This document shows, piece by piece, positions 23,076 to 36,300 of a stretch of 64,000 nucleotides of DNA. Made by a program: the position numbers and the translations under genes. The stretch lies in contig WNNJ02002853.1 in the NCBI GenBank assembly GCA_012934845.2, positions 25,806 to 89,805 of the forward strand, read 5' to 3'. Below the pieces are notes generated by a model, which ran no database searches, was not told the DNA's origin, and worked only from the letters and a program-made list of their open reading frames with translations. The DNA comes from Pomphorhynchus laevis. Lineage: Eukaryota > Acanthocephala > Palaeacanthocephala > Echinorhynchida > Pomphorhynchidae. Every line of letters begins with the position of its first letter. The first letter of the stretch is position 1.

Positions 23076-24620
23076 TATTATTTATTATCCAACCATAAAA
23101 ATGTTTCGCTAAGGATTTTAAATTTATTTTTAATATTATTGTGTTATTTTATATGATTAAAAATTTCCTTCTTAAGAATTCAAAAAGGTAAAATGGTAAC
23201 GATGCAAAAGGATTAATTTCACTTTTTTAGTATTAAACACGAATAGAAAAATGAGTAATAAGGCTACATGGATAAATTTGTATCTAATTCTAATACAAAT
23301 GAAAAATTGAAATTTAAAATAAACGTCATTTTTATGAATTGACTAATGAATAACAGACGTTGTATCAGAATAAGAATTAGAGGTCATCAGGAGGAACTGC
23401 TATGCTATCAGGTTTCGGCCCCTAACTCCTCTACCCAACATAGCAGCGGGGCCAAATACATGCTAATGATGTATTTCCTCTGAAATAACTATCTAGTATC
23501 TTATTCTAATGCAAAGTATATTATTTATTATCCATCCATAAAAATTTGCCATTTAAGAGTTTAAATTTATTCTTTATATTATTGTGTTGATTTATATATT
23601 TTACTATTTTCTGCTTGATGTTATTTTTATAGTAACCTAGTTTAAAATATGTATCTATTTAAATATGTCATCTTTACTATATAAATTAATGGTAGTTTTA
23701 GTTAATGTCAAGTTAATGTTCATATCTATATATACACCTTCGTTATCATCAATATTAGAATGAGGCTACCTAGATAAATTTGTTCATATAAAGATATATA
23801 CTTTGATTGCAATCGAAGAAAGCCAATTTTGAAGAAAGCCAATATTCTTACATATTATGCATATTTTACATATTTAAATTTTATTATTTAATGTATTATA
23901 TTTTATATTATATGGTATGCATGAATGCCTATGCAAAAATGTTTCTGTAAATTTAAACATGTCATCCTTACGATATAAATGAAAAGTAGTTTTAATTGAT
24001 TTGAATTTAATGTTCATATATAAACAAAGCAAATCGTTTATTATTTAATTATATTGTTTCGCTTGAGTTTAAATTTATTTATTGTGCTGATTTATATATT
24101 TTATTCAGTAGCTGATGAGGCTCATCAATATTGAAATGTTGCTGTTTTTTTTCAACTGCAGTTGAAAAAATAAACTTTAAACTAGTAACCACGCATCAAA
24201 ATTTCCCGCTAATGATTTTAAATTTATTTTTAATATTATTGTGTTGATTTATATATTTTATAATTTTCTGTTTGATTGTATTGTTATAATAATCTAGTTT
24301 AAAATATGTATCTATTAAATTATTTAAATGATTTTGAAGAAAGCCAATATCATTACATATTGTTGCAATTCTTAAAATTTCATTATTTAATGTATTATAT
24401 TTTATATTATATGGTATGCATGAATGATAATGCAAAAATATGTTTTTTGTAAATTTAAACATGTCATCTTTACGATATAAATTAATAGTAGTTTTAATTG
24501 ATTTGAATTCAATGTTCATATATACCTTCTTTACCATCAATATTAATTTTACTACGATTATGGCTACTTGGATAAATTTGTTCACTTATATGATAAAAAT
24601 TATTAAATAAAAATATCGAT
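23070..24620 (-). mobile_element. Cluster of nested PLE-A fragments
   Basis: At least three overlapping tail copies lie here, at about 23070-23175, 23330-24060 and 24190-24600. One of them (24585-24196) keeps a 129-codon frame ending with the typical INQHNNIKNKFKIISGKF tail. A structured terminal module is at 23381-23485. A perfect 24-bp palindrome (24148-24171, TTTTTTCAACTG core) sits between copies. Confidence 0.75.
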
Positions 24621-24689
24621 GCTTTTTTTTTAAATTCCAATAATGTTATAATTATTTTATGAAGGAATTAAAGTTTTTTTTTAAATTTT

Positions 24690-25330
24690 AGGTCATTTTT
24701 ATTATATCAAATTTCAACCCCTATTCATTGACTCAACATAACAGCGGGGCCAAATACACGCTAATGACGTATTTCCTCTTATTAAATTTGATTATCTAGT
24801 ACATTTTATAAAATTATATTCTTAAATCAAATGAATCAAATCAGCTAACTGAGTCTACGCATTTAATATAATTATAAAATAAACAGATCATAATAATGCT
24901 AAATCAAAATTTTATAATTAAATAATAAAATAAATAATTGTTATAAGATTTTTTATAATTTAAATCAATTTAAAATAAAAAATTGAAATTTAAAATGAAA
25001 ATCAATTTTTTATTAATTGACTAATAAATAACAGACGTTGTATCAGAATAAGAATTGGAGGTAATCAGGAGGAAGTGCTATGCTATCAGGTTTCGGCCCC
25101 TAACTCCTCTACCCAACATAGAAGTGGGGCCAAACACGTGCTAATGACGTATTTCCTCTGATTAAATTTGATTATATAGTATCTTATTCTAATACAAAGT
25201 ATATTATTTATTATCCATCCATAAAAATTTTCCGCTAATGATTTTAAATTTATTTTTAATATTATTGTGTTGATTTATATATTTTACTATTTTCTGTTTG
25301 ATTGTATTTTAATATAAGATTTCAAATAAT
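24690..25330 (-). mobile_element. Two PLE-A terminal copies
   Basis: Structured terminal modules are at about 24693-24780 (partial) and 25051-25160 (nearly complete), each followed on the minus-sense upstream side by the family tail (CCATCCATAAAAATTTTCCG). Confidence 0.7.
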
Positions 25331-27160
25331 TTATATTTATTTATTCAATTACATGTCAAAGCCAAAAGTCAAAGTAAAATCCGACAGAGTCAAAAAGAAA
25401 AACAAAAGACAAATAGCAAATAGTAATTCAACGGATCTAAATAATATTTTGTGATTAATATTTAATATTTTTTTATATTTTACGATTTTCATAGTTTATT
25501 TTATAATATTTTATATAATAACTATTTATAATCATTTAAAAAGTTAATTTAAATTTTTAAATTAGCTCTTTTGCCAAATCTTTTAATTCTGCGCGTATGC
25601 CTTTCCAACGTATCATAAACTGCTGCTCGTGTCCTTTTGCGTCTTTGCCGATGAATTTTATTTTATTTTTATTACGACTGTTAATAAAATTATTTATTTT
25701 AAATAGCATCTTTGTATTTTTAAAAATTAATAATAAATATTTATAATATCAGGTAATTGCGAAATTTGAACTTAATTTAAAAAGTTAATTTAAATTTTTA
25801 ATTTAATTACTAAGTTTAAAATCATTTAACTAAGTTTTAAATCGTTAAAATTACTAAGTTATTAATCGTTTTTCAGGAATGGTGGTTTAGCTTAATATAA
25901 AAAGTGAATTTAAATTTCTAATCATTGTTGTACATTAGGAATTTTTCATCAGACCAAGCACACTTGCGTCCTTTCCACACACACCTGCCTCCCCACTGCA
26001 TTTACTATATTTTGCCATTTTAGCGATATCCCACAATTTTCATATTGATTTTAATTAATCATTAATTATTTTTATTTAGCATTGCTTTTAATTTATAAAA
26101 AATATTAAATTCGTATACTTAGCTTTTCTAAATATATAAGATGAATTAAGCATTGAACGTAATTGACATAAATACTAAACCCAAATTACGTTTACTAGAT
26201 TCTTTGCATTTATGTATAATACGCTTATCCTAACGCTGCTTTCTGTTTGATTATGTGAAAATAATTCGTTCATGTGTAATGTGTAATTAAACTGCAATTA
26301 ATTAGAAAAATTTTTAATATGCTAGTGTCTTATGCAATCTTGATTCCGAAGCCCAATGATCCCCTACTTTTTATTAAACGTTATCTAAGTAATAATATGT
26401 GGCCAATTTGCGGGCAACCCATTCAATTGTATCTGTATTTGGAAAATTAATTTGACCTTAAATTATTGTGACAGTATCTGCTAGTAATTAATTAAGAAAG
26501 CTAAGTTCTGAATCAATAAATTATATTGTTTAAATAATTATTGAGTGCATAATTTATAGATTGTTTTAGTTCTCCTGTATATAAGCATTAGATATATTGT
26601 ATTGCCACATGCATTTGTTTAGTGAAGTACAAAAATGCATTAATTTTTGTAAAAAAATAATTATTTAATAAATAATATTTAATATAATATATTAAATATT
26701 ATTTAACATTGAAATTAATCGACATTTAATAAATATTAAACATAAATTATGGACTGAGTTTAGTAGATTTTGTTGTTTCGCGTATAATACATGCGGCCGT
26801 AAATCACTTTCTATCACTACTCTAATTAACTCATCATTTTATTAAAACTAATTATTTAAATGTTTCCTTTAAAAACAAAGAAATTTTGATTTAAAAAATA
26901 ATTTGTACAAAATCCAAATTCTATGATTGCTAGTTTTTTATCTTTTTATCTTTTTTAATAAAATAGTATAGATTTTGGATTTTTGAAAGTCTTCCTATAT
27001 TTTTGATTATTTCGTTCATGTGTTCTAAAATTTTATTATACTCAAAGAGATTTGTTCAGGGAGAGATCAGGACAGGCTATTTTAATTCAATAAGATTTTC
27101 ATTTTCCTATGTATTGCTGGACAAGAAGCATATAAAAGCTAGGATTTTTATATTTTATAG
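25331..27160. other. AT-rich upstream region of the CEP78-like gene
   Basis: No complete gene seen. Apart from a LINE scrap (listed) this is low-complexity sequence. Any promoter and 5' UTR of the CEP78-like gene should lie in or before its right end, but I cannot point to a reliable core promoter. Confidence 0.4.
25565..25690 (+). mobile_element. Scrap of L2/CR1-like LINE RT C-terminus
   Basis: One frame reads QRIINCCSCPFASLPMN, which corresponds to QRIINFAVRVLLLLRRFD in the copy at 7719-8643. The DNA string CCAACGTATCATAAACT is shared with the LINE at 43320-45560 (opposite strand). Confidence 0.5.
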
Positions 27161-27306
27161 ATGACTTTGAATGATGTTAGACCTCGTGACACGTTCTGGG
27201 ATATATACGAAAGATGTTGTTTCGCCTATGCAACCGGTGCCTTACCTTCTATACGACGATCAATAAGAGATGATGTCTTTGTTACAATTGAGGTGGATAA
27301 TGTGAG
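27161..27306 (+). CDS. CEP78: CEP78-like exon 1 (start codon, GC donor)
   Basis: The ATG at 27161 aligns with the start of vertebrate CEP78. The frame gives MTLNDVRPRDTFWDIYERCC, then ALPSIRRSIRDD and EVDNV. To join exon 2 in frame the exon must end at 27306 (GTGAG then GCAAGC), a GC-AG intron with the usual strong GC-donor context. The GT at 27302 would leave the wrong phase. Confidence 0.75.
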
Positions 27307-30300
27307 GCAAGCAACCAATAGAACATGTTCATAGTCTATTAAATTAACTTCGTTTTAGATGTTCTAAGCAATGTTTTAGGCAAATATTTAAAATATTTAA
27401 TAAATGCCTTCCTTAATTGTATTTTTCATGTTTATACCAGATAAACATGATATTTTTTACTAAAATAGTGATTTTATTTAAATTTAATGAGCAATCACAT
27501 TTTGTCAAATTTTATTTGCAAATCTAGATATTTGCGAACGAATTTTGAGATTCAAAACGAACGTTTTAAAAACGAACAAAATTAAAAATAGATATTCATA
27601 ACGAACTATTTTTAATTCTGCAAATTCTAATCGCAAATATATGCGAAAGAATTTAATATCAAAACGTCAAATTTTATCTTTGCTAAATTATTATTCCTTT
27701 GATTTTTAGTAAAATGCAAATAATGCAATATAATTCAGCACGTCTAAATTTTAGTATAAATATTTTAAACACATTTTTATTTGCTACGATTATTTTTAAG
27801 ATATCTATATTCCACACAGTTGTCTCTCTGACTGTGTGGAATTAATTTAAAATCAAATTGCCATCGATATCATAGCAATTATACTTTTTGCGATTCAAGT
27901 TTTTTAATCAAATATTTTTATGTACGCAATCATTTTTAGCCAGACGCGGAAGAACGACGATAGTAGCAAGTACCGTTTCGTCATCACAATGACTCATCAG
28001 TGCCAGATCCCTATTCTCTCTTGAAATATTTTTATTTTTGTAAATAAAAGCGTTTCCTGCAGTAAGCGTTCTTCCGATTAAATAAAATCGTATTTATTCT
28101 GATAATTTTTCATTAGCCAATAATTCCTTCCAATTCAAGGATTTTGGACAAAATTATTAGCATCGTTGATATTTCTTCTGAAGTTTAATTAAAAAAAAAT
28201 CAATTTAAGTGAAAATCGCCTAATATACGATGTTTATGAATAATAAAAAGTGAGATTTTATCTGAGCCTAATTAAATAGGCTCAGATAAAGAGCTTGGAA
28301 TTAAAGCTCTTTAAAATAAAATAATAAAATAGTCTTGTCGTTAATAAAATGGGCTTGGAATTTTTCTACGAGTATCAAATAACAATTGTTTTTGGATTTT
28401 GGAGCAGAATTACAAAAGTATAAAATTGAGTAAACAACATAAATTTCTTTTTGAAACGGAAGGTGCTCGGGGTCACTTAAATTATCAAAATCGAAATGGC
28501 AAGACAAATGGCAAATCATTATCAGAAATGGTAAGTTTTAATGACCAAAAGATTTTAACCGAATAAAATCTTTAGGTAAAAAGATTTTTATAAATTTTCT
28601 ACCTCATCCAGGGCGTCTTGGCATGTTGATAATAAATTTATTTTTTCATATTTATTTTTTAATTTTAATGTAAAAATTTAAGATGCTTTCAACATATATT
28701 GCTTGGTATATAATATTATATTATTACAATATTATATATTATATTATTACAATATTACTTGCTATAGTCTTCGAGAAATGGAAAAGAGCAGTTTGACAAA
28801 TAAATAATCAAATAAACAAGTAATTATTCAAAAATTATTGGTTTTTAGGTTGTTTTGTCAAAATTTTAATTGTTTCTTTCAAACAATAGATAATAGATTA
28901 TAATATTATATAATATATAATTATTAAATATATATATTTAATATAAATAATTTTATATTATTTAATTTTATATTATTTTTTAATATATATAATTTTTATA
29001 AATATATATATTATTATATATAATAATTATTATAAATTATAATTAAAATACATTTAAATTTAAGATGTTTTATAATAATATTATATTGTAGTAAAATTGC
29101 ATTTCGAATTATTATTAAATTATATTTTGCTATTTGATAAATAAAAATTTTAGGATTTCAGATTGGCCTCCGATATTTTCTGCGTTAGAGCAATGCACTA
29201 GCATTGAACGTCTTACCTTTCAAAGCACTTACATGTCCACAATCGATCGCGCTAGAGGTGCTTCAATTTGTGTGATTTTCTAAATGTATTTTTGTTCAAG
29301 GGAGCAATCGTCCTGAGTATCTTACTGTAAAGTCCATAATGAAAAAGCTATCTCATTCAATTCAAAAGCATCTCTCGAAAACAATAGCTCTCGAACAGTT
29401 AAATTTTATTGCAATTAAGTTTCATTCCAATGACATAAGCTACCTTGCCAGAGTATGATGTTTAGCAGATTATATTAGATTATTATATTAGCAGATTATA
29501 ATTATAATATCAAATTTTTTACAACTAGCAAGGTAAATATGTAAACTTATAAGTTTTATTTCTTTTTTGCAAATTGTAATTTTGTTAAAGATCAGCAAAA
29601 ATTAAATTTTATCTTTTAAAGGAAATCATTAAAAGTCAATGTTCTATAAACAGGTGAAGACGTAAGTAAATAAACGTCTATATATAGCAGCCATAACGCC
29701 TATCTAACAAAAATTAAACCATCAAATAAATATAAATATATGGATAAAATTGAATTAATAGAATCCTTTAATATTTTGATAAATCAAAATTATTTAAAAG
29801 TGGGGACATCTATATTTAGACAAATAAAAGGTGTTCCAATGGGAGGTAATAGTATCTGACTATTATAGCTGACTTGTTTTTAAGCTTTATATAATATGAA
29901 TTTGTTCATAACTGTGTAAAAACTAAATCTAAATATATATGAAATATATGTTTCGATACATTGATGATATATGTGTATTTAATTCTAATAATTTTTATTC
30001 AATTAGTGAGCACATTTATCCAGAAAGCCTTATTCTTAACAAAACCAATATTGATGATAAAGAAGGTGTATATCTAGATATGAACATTAAATTAACATTA
30101 GCCAAAACTACTATTAATTTATATCGTAAAGATGACATATTTAAATTTACAAGAAACATATTTTTGCATGAGCATTCATGCATATAATATAATATACAAT
30201 ATAATACTTTAAATAATGAAATTTTAAGAATTTTTATGACATCGGCTTCATAATATTTCATAATATTGGTTTTCATATAATTATTGGAGCTGGATCAAAG

Positions 30301-33300
30301 AAAAGAGATTTTTTTTTTGATATTTCGCTAACTTCTGTTTGCATCTTAAAAAATGACGTGTAATTTTCTGAATATGCTAATAGACGTTAGCGATATATCG
30401 AAAAAATTCCTCTTTTCTTTGATACAGATCCAATAATTATCTAGAAATAATGGGTCTTATTTATAAATAATTTTCTTCAAAATCATTTAATAGATGAATA
30501 AATATAATCATCAAAAGATCAATAAGAGTCAATTATTTTTTTGTTCTCAAATTTTTAACCAATACTGCGGTCATCATCAGGAAAACGTCATTACACACGT
30601 TACAATGTGTTAGTAGTCTTAGTAATTACTAGTCTTAGTAATTACTAAGACTAATGTGTTTAGGAAGGAAGGTGTCATTAACATGACCACGCCATGGACA
30701 TCGATCTGCCCAATGAGGTATAAGATATCTGCTGCTCGTTCGCTATTCATGCGCATGCATAGATACTGTTTTACATAGAATGATCTGAAATTAGAATACG
30801 AGCAAATACGACAGTCTCTATTCGATTCGGGATATCCTTTATGGGCTATTAAGCGTAGTCATAACGCAGCAAAAGAGATTCATAATAAAGCACGAAACGA
30901 CTATGTAAAGCCTGTAACAAAATATTTAAATTTTCCGTTTTGGAACGATCACGCATTTAATCGTCTCCAACACGCGTTAAGGCTATCAATTAGAAGCACT
31001 GGTTCTCACAGTACCGTATTTTGTAAACGTCGGCCTGGTATGTCTGGTTTATTCAAAATAAAACCAAAATATGAAAAGATTGGAGGGATCTACCGTATAT
31101 CGTGTAATGGTTGCGCGGCTCATTACGTAGGACAAACAGGTGAAAAACTTGCCGTTCGATTATTGGGTCACAAGCGGGCACTACGTCTTGGACATATCAG
31201 CTCAGCTGTTTGGAATCACTTTGCCGCCAACGGCCATGACATAAATTTTGCCGTTGCAGAAATTATTGCCCACGAAAGTGATAAGTCTACAAGCAGAAAA
31301 TAGTAAATTATATAATTTAACACAATAATATTAAATATATATATAATTATTAGCGGAAAACTTTTTTAGCGGGAAACTTTTGATAATAAATAATATATTT
31401 ATAAGATACTAGATAATCAAATTTTATCATTTGAAATACTTTATTAGCATGTATTCTGTTTCGTTGTAATGTTTGGCCCAAACCTGAATATTTATTTAGA
31501 ATAAAAAAAATTTAAATAAATTAATAAATAAATATTTATAAATTATAAATTGTAAAGTAGCATTAACAGAAATGTAATATAAATTTGTAATATAAATTGT
31601 AATATAAAAATTTGTAATATAAATTACAAATTTTTTAGATTGTTTGCTTAATTGATTTATTAGTCGATAAAGTGCATATATCATTTGATAAGCTTCATAG
31701 ACCTAATATGAAACGAAACTTGAAGATCTAAATTTGTCAGCATTATTATATTTAATATAATCATATTTATAATATATTAAATTTTATTATGTATAGTATA
31801 TTATAAAGTATTTTATAAATACATTAATATATTATATTAATATTATTTTTAAGGAAAATAATTTTTTTTTTCTTCAAAATGTTTATTTATTTCCAACGAC
31901 ATTATCTCTACAATAATAATATCATCAATACAATTATATTACAATTATATCACCACTCTACAGTGTGATAGTTCGCAGGTCGGTTTCTTGCTGATCTGGG
32001 ACCGCGAATGCACATTGAAATGCATCTTGCATGTTGCAGGCTTATCTTCTCCCGTATCCGAGTCAATTCTTGTGCGTAGATAGATTCCTTCTTGACGGCC
32101 AGTTTTCTGGATAATCTTTTTATCATTGTAGATGCCGATTTGCTCTCACCTCCTAAACTTGAATATACAATAGGGGCGAAATTTGCGCGTTCTATAATAT
32201 CCACCCGTTCTTGGTATTTCGAGCATTTCCGTTGTTCGTGATACTCGAAGCTTGGTGTGGTTTCCCTGGTAAGATTTGACGGAGCGAACACGTTAAAAAC
32301 GCAAATGTCGAAGAAAGCTCGCTCCGAGCGTCCACCATAGAAACCACGGCAAGATATATCTAGTCGTGCTTCACGATCAGTCGTCGTTGATCTTCTCTCA
32401 AAGTGAATGCTTGGATCCACTGATCTGAGTAGCGGTTCGATTTCAACGCCGTCACATATTTGGGTGAGCGATTTTGCGAGAATATCGCGGGTTGCGTCGT
32501 GTCTTATCGACGGATGACCGCCATTGGGGCAGGAAAGGCAATGTGCCAGTGAGGTCGACGAACCACATGGGCAAAGGGAGGGGGCATCTTTGGTTAGAGT
32601 GTTGTACCGTGCGGCAACAGCATCACGAAATGTTGTATTGTCTATTCGAGTTTGTGACTCTCTTGTGGGGAACGCAGAAAGCCAGGAAGATGCGCCTTTT
32701 ATCATTGTGTGTTGAATAATCCGTCTCTTTATGATATCATATGTAGGAAGTTGGGCTAGCAAAGAGGCCTTGTATTGTGTTTTCTTCCGCCTGTGAACTT
32801 CGTTGGCTCGGAAATCTTGCTCTAGTTTAAGTTCCATTCCTTGTAATCCATTTAAATAAGGTTCACATAGATGTCCAGAATTTTCACATTCAACGCCAGC
32901 ACTCATATATGGATCGATGATGCCGAGGCCACCACAATGTAGGGGTAAAGAGATGAGAGGCCATAGCGATCCATCCGAATCATCGAGGCCGAATATGTTG
33001 TCCGAGGAGGATCTGATGGATTCCCGCAACGGGGCAAACCAATCTGATGAGCATTGAGTTGTTCTTTGCGTGTGAAACCACTTGTGCTGTAACGCTTTAG
33101 TGAAACAGGCATATGCTATCTGCAGATCTAAAATTCCCACATCGGCTAATCGTTCGACCAAGTTGCAAAACTTGTCTACTTTTGATTCTACGACCTCGTA
33201 TACGTATTTGTCTACTCCAATGGGTGCGCCTAGTATCACAATTCCGTCCGTTCGGACTTCTACATTTGTTCCGTTAAATTGTTGGCATGTGTTAGCTTCT

Positions 33301-36300
33301 TCCATTGTTGGCGTAAATATTGAACATTTCTGGGGATTTACGTGAAATCCAAACGCTGGGCCAATTTTACACAGTAGATCGTATGCAGCTCTGATTTGGA
33401 TAGGAGAACCAATCAAGTTGCCGTCATCGGCGTACCAAAGTTGCCGAACTTGAGGGAACTTTGTGGAAATGTGATGTATTATTGGCAGTGTGGCGATCGC
33501 AAATGCGGGCATGGCTAGGACGTCACCTTGTGTAAATCCTTCTTGTGATTTAACGAATTCGCCTCCGACAGATAGATTAGAAGGGTGGTCGTAAAAATTA
33601 TGCATGACTATAGAAAGCGACGGACATATTCGATCAATATTGCAAAGGGCCGCCTCTCTATTAATTCTGTTAAATGCGTTGTCGGCATCAATTGATAGAA
33701 GAATATGATTCGGATTGTTTGTAAGTTCATTGCGGATGGCTCGTGTAACGCATTCCACGCCAGCTCGTTGGCCTGCACACATTTGACTTCTTCCACATAC
33801 CTGCTGTATGTCTTCCGAGACCATGGATAATATAGCCTTCGTCATTATTCTTCTGCTAACATCACAGATTCCTATTGGTCGAATTCCAGTTTTCTTTGTT
33901 AATGCGATTAGCCTGCATGATGTTAGAGCCTGTGTAATGTCCATTGGTATGCGCTCTGTCGCTAATGCTCTTGTGAATGAGGCTATGGCCTCAGCAAGTT
34001 CATCTGATTCTCTCCCGAATTTTGAGAGCATATGTGTCCAGGACTGTGCGTCAATTCCTGAGGGACCTGCTCCACCTGTGACACGTTTGGCCATACAGAC
34101 TATTAGTTTCTTGTCTATGGAGTCAAAAACCACGGGATGAAAGCTATGTGGCGGGATAACATGATTCCAGTCAAGAGCATTACTGTTTAATTTTGCTGCA
34201 ATGGGATGTTTGTCGAGGAGTAGCTCTCGAACGGTCGTAGGACCGATCATGTCATCAGGATTTAGTGGGGTTCCGGTTGTTGCATCTGTGTCTAGCAAAT
34301 GCATCGCTCCATTTAATCTTCCACTCACTACCAGACTGGTGAAATTCCTGCGCCAATCGCGTGATGTACTGTTTGGTCTTTTACGTCGACTGAATTCTTG
34401 CAAGATATACGCTTCCGTGTAAAGAGATGTAAACTCGTTTTTTAGCCAAAGGTCTAATCTTCGAGACAGTATTACTTTGAGGGTCTTATGGGAGGTGCGA
34501 ATATCTCGTTGGAGAATCAAATGTCCGATTACAATGGCTTTTGTAAAAGATTCCTGTTGAGACCAAGATTCCCTATATATACGGGCAAGTTCTATTATAA
34601 AACGTTTCGACTCCGCACACCTAGGTAATCTGAAGAGATTTGGCTTCCAGTGAACCACTTGCTCAAAGATGTCGGTAATCGAGAGTGTGATTGGAGTTTT
34701 GTCTGTTTCTCCCGTAGCTTTCTGGATTTGTGTCTGGTCGGCTCCTGACCTTACGGTGCCGCTTATTGGGCAGCTGAGGATCTTGTTTCCGCAATTGGGA
34801 GCCCGGCAGTTACTGCATTTTGTATCGGTCTTTGCGCATCGGCATCCTTTACATTTCGCTGCCGGTCCATTGCACGTGCAGCAAGGAGTTACCGAAGAGG
34901 GTTTCCCTCTAACCATGCCGATTGTATTATCTCTGATTGTTGCGGCGGACTCGTTGATATTCCGTCTGCTAGACAGAGCCCCTGTATCCCGGGATGATCG
35001 CGTTTGTATAGACGAAGTTTCTCGGGAATGGGCAGTAGATACACACTTCCCTTTGTAGAGAAACCAGAGCCCTTATACCCTGGGATGGTTTGTTAAACTG
35101 TTAGTTTTCGTGCGAGTGTGTACCCCGGGAAGTACCCTGGGCGTACGATCCTTTATATTTCCTTGCCCCTTACGCTCGCTTCGCTAGCTCTGTTATCAGA
35201 ACGGTGCACATTGATCTTTGTACGGAACAAATTTGTATGTTATTTTATTGTATGTTTATCAGAATCCAAATTTTTTTTAAGGAAAATAATATTAATAATA
35301 ATAATAAAATAATAAAATAATAAAATAATATAATATTAATAAAATAATATTATTTTCTTGTAGGAAATAATTAACAAGAGACGACTGTTAATTTTTTTGC
35401 TGCTTTTATTGTTAATTGCCATATTTGCGCTGTTACCGTTGATTGCAAATTTACTAAATTTACCTAAATAAATTCATTCAATAAATTTATTGGTAAATGC
35501 GTTCTACCCATTGCGAAAATACGAGCGTATCTATATCGATATCTATAACTACAAAAGCATGTGGTTATACTAATTTGAATTTTGTTAAGTTGTGATATCT
35601 CTAAAGAATACGAAATGATTTTAATCATATACGCTTTGTAAATATATTTGTATTGCCAATTTATTTTTCTATCCGATTACAGGGCTTCTATTCGAACGAA
35701 TCACTAAGAAAGATCACCTTCAAATGCTGCCCTTTAAAAGAATGCTATGTTTCAGGTAATATGGAATGCGTGTATTCATAATATATCGCTATATACAACA
35801 CTCGCTAGATATAATCTAGATATTCTAGAAGAATATATAAATTATGTCATCAGCTATTTTTATTATTTTTAATTTATCATAATATTATCCATTGAAAGTA
35901 ACTATTTGATCCGAATTATACAAGAATTAAAAAGGTATTAAAAAATGTTCGCTTTGCGATAAATTTTTATTATTTTAGCTTTAATTAATATTAAGCACAA
36001 ATACAAACTTTTGTATTGCTATTATAAACTAATTTATTTTCTAAAAATTGCAATTTTATTTAAAGTTAGAATATATGTAGTTTAAAATATACGTTTTTGG
36101 TATTAAAAAATTAATTATTATCAAAAAATAATTTATAATAATTAATTGATTATTGATTATTTTATTTCATTATTTTATTCTGTAAATAATTAATTCGTTT
36201 TTACAAATTGCCAGTAATTGTCTTAATGTACTTGACAGAAAGTACAGGTAACAGAAATATAGCCTTTTTAAAGCCTTTTTTAGCCTTTTGGAATATGAAT

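Noticed and set aside
23381-23485. PLE-A terminal module as a canonical hammerhead
   Set aside because: CTGATGA (CTGATTA in another copy) and GAAA boxes exist but helix II cannot be placed next to both boxes in the right register, so I report only a conserved structured module.
28348-28530. Open stretch ending in ATG-GTAAGT as an extra CEP78 exon
   Set aside because: Exons 1 and 2 already join in phase and align continuously with CEP78, leaving no room for it; the strong donor-like site may be chance.
31291-31490. Telomeric repeats attached to PLE-A, as in endonuclease-lacking PLEs
   Set aside because: No TTAGG or similar tandem repeat occurs at any PLE-A end in the window.
32474-35058. Several plus-strand frames opposite the RLE LINE
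   Set aside because: Antisense shadows of the 988-codon ORF.
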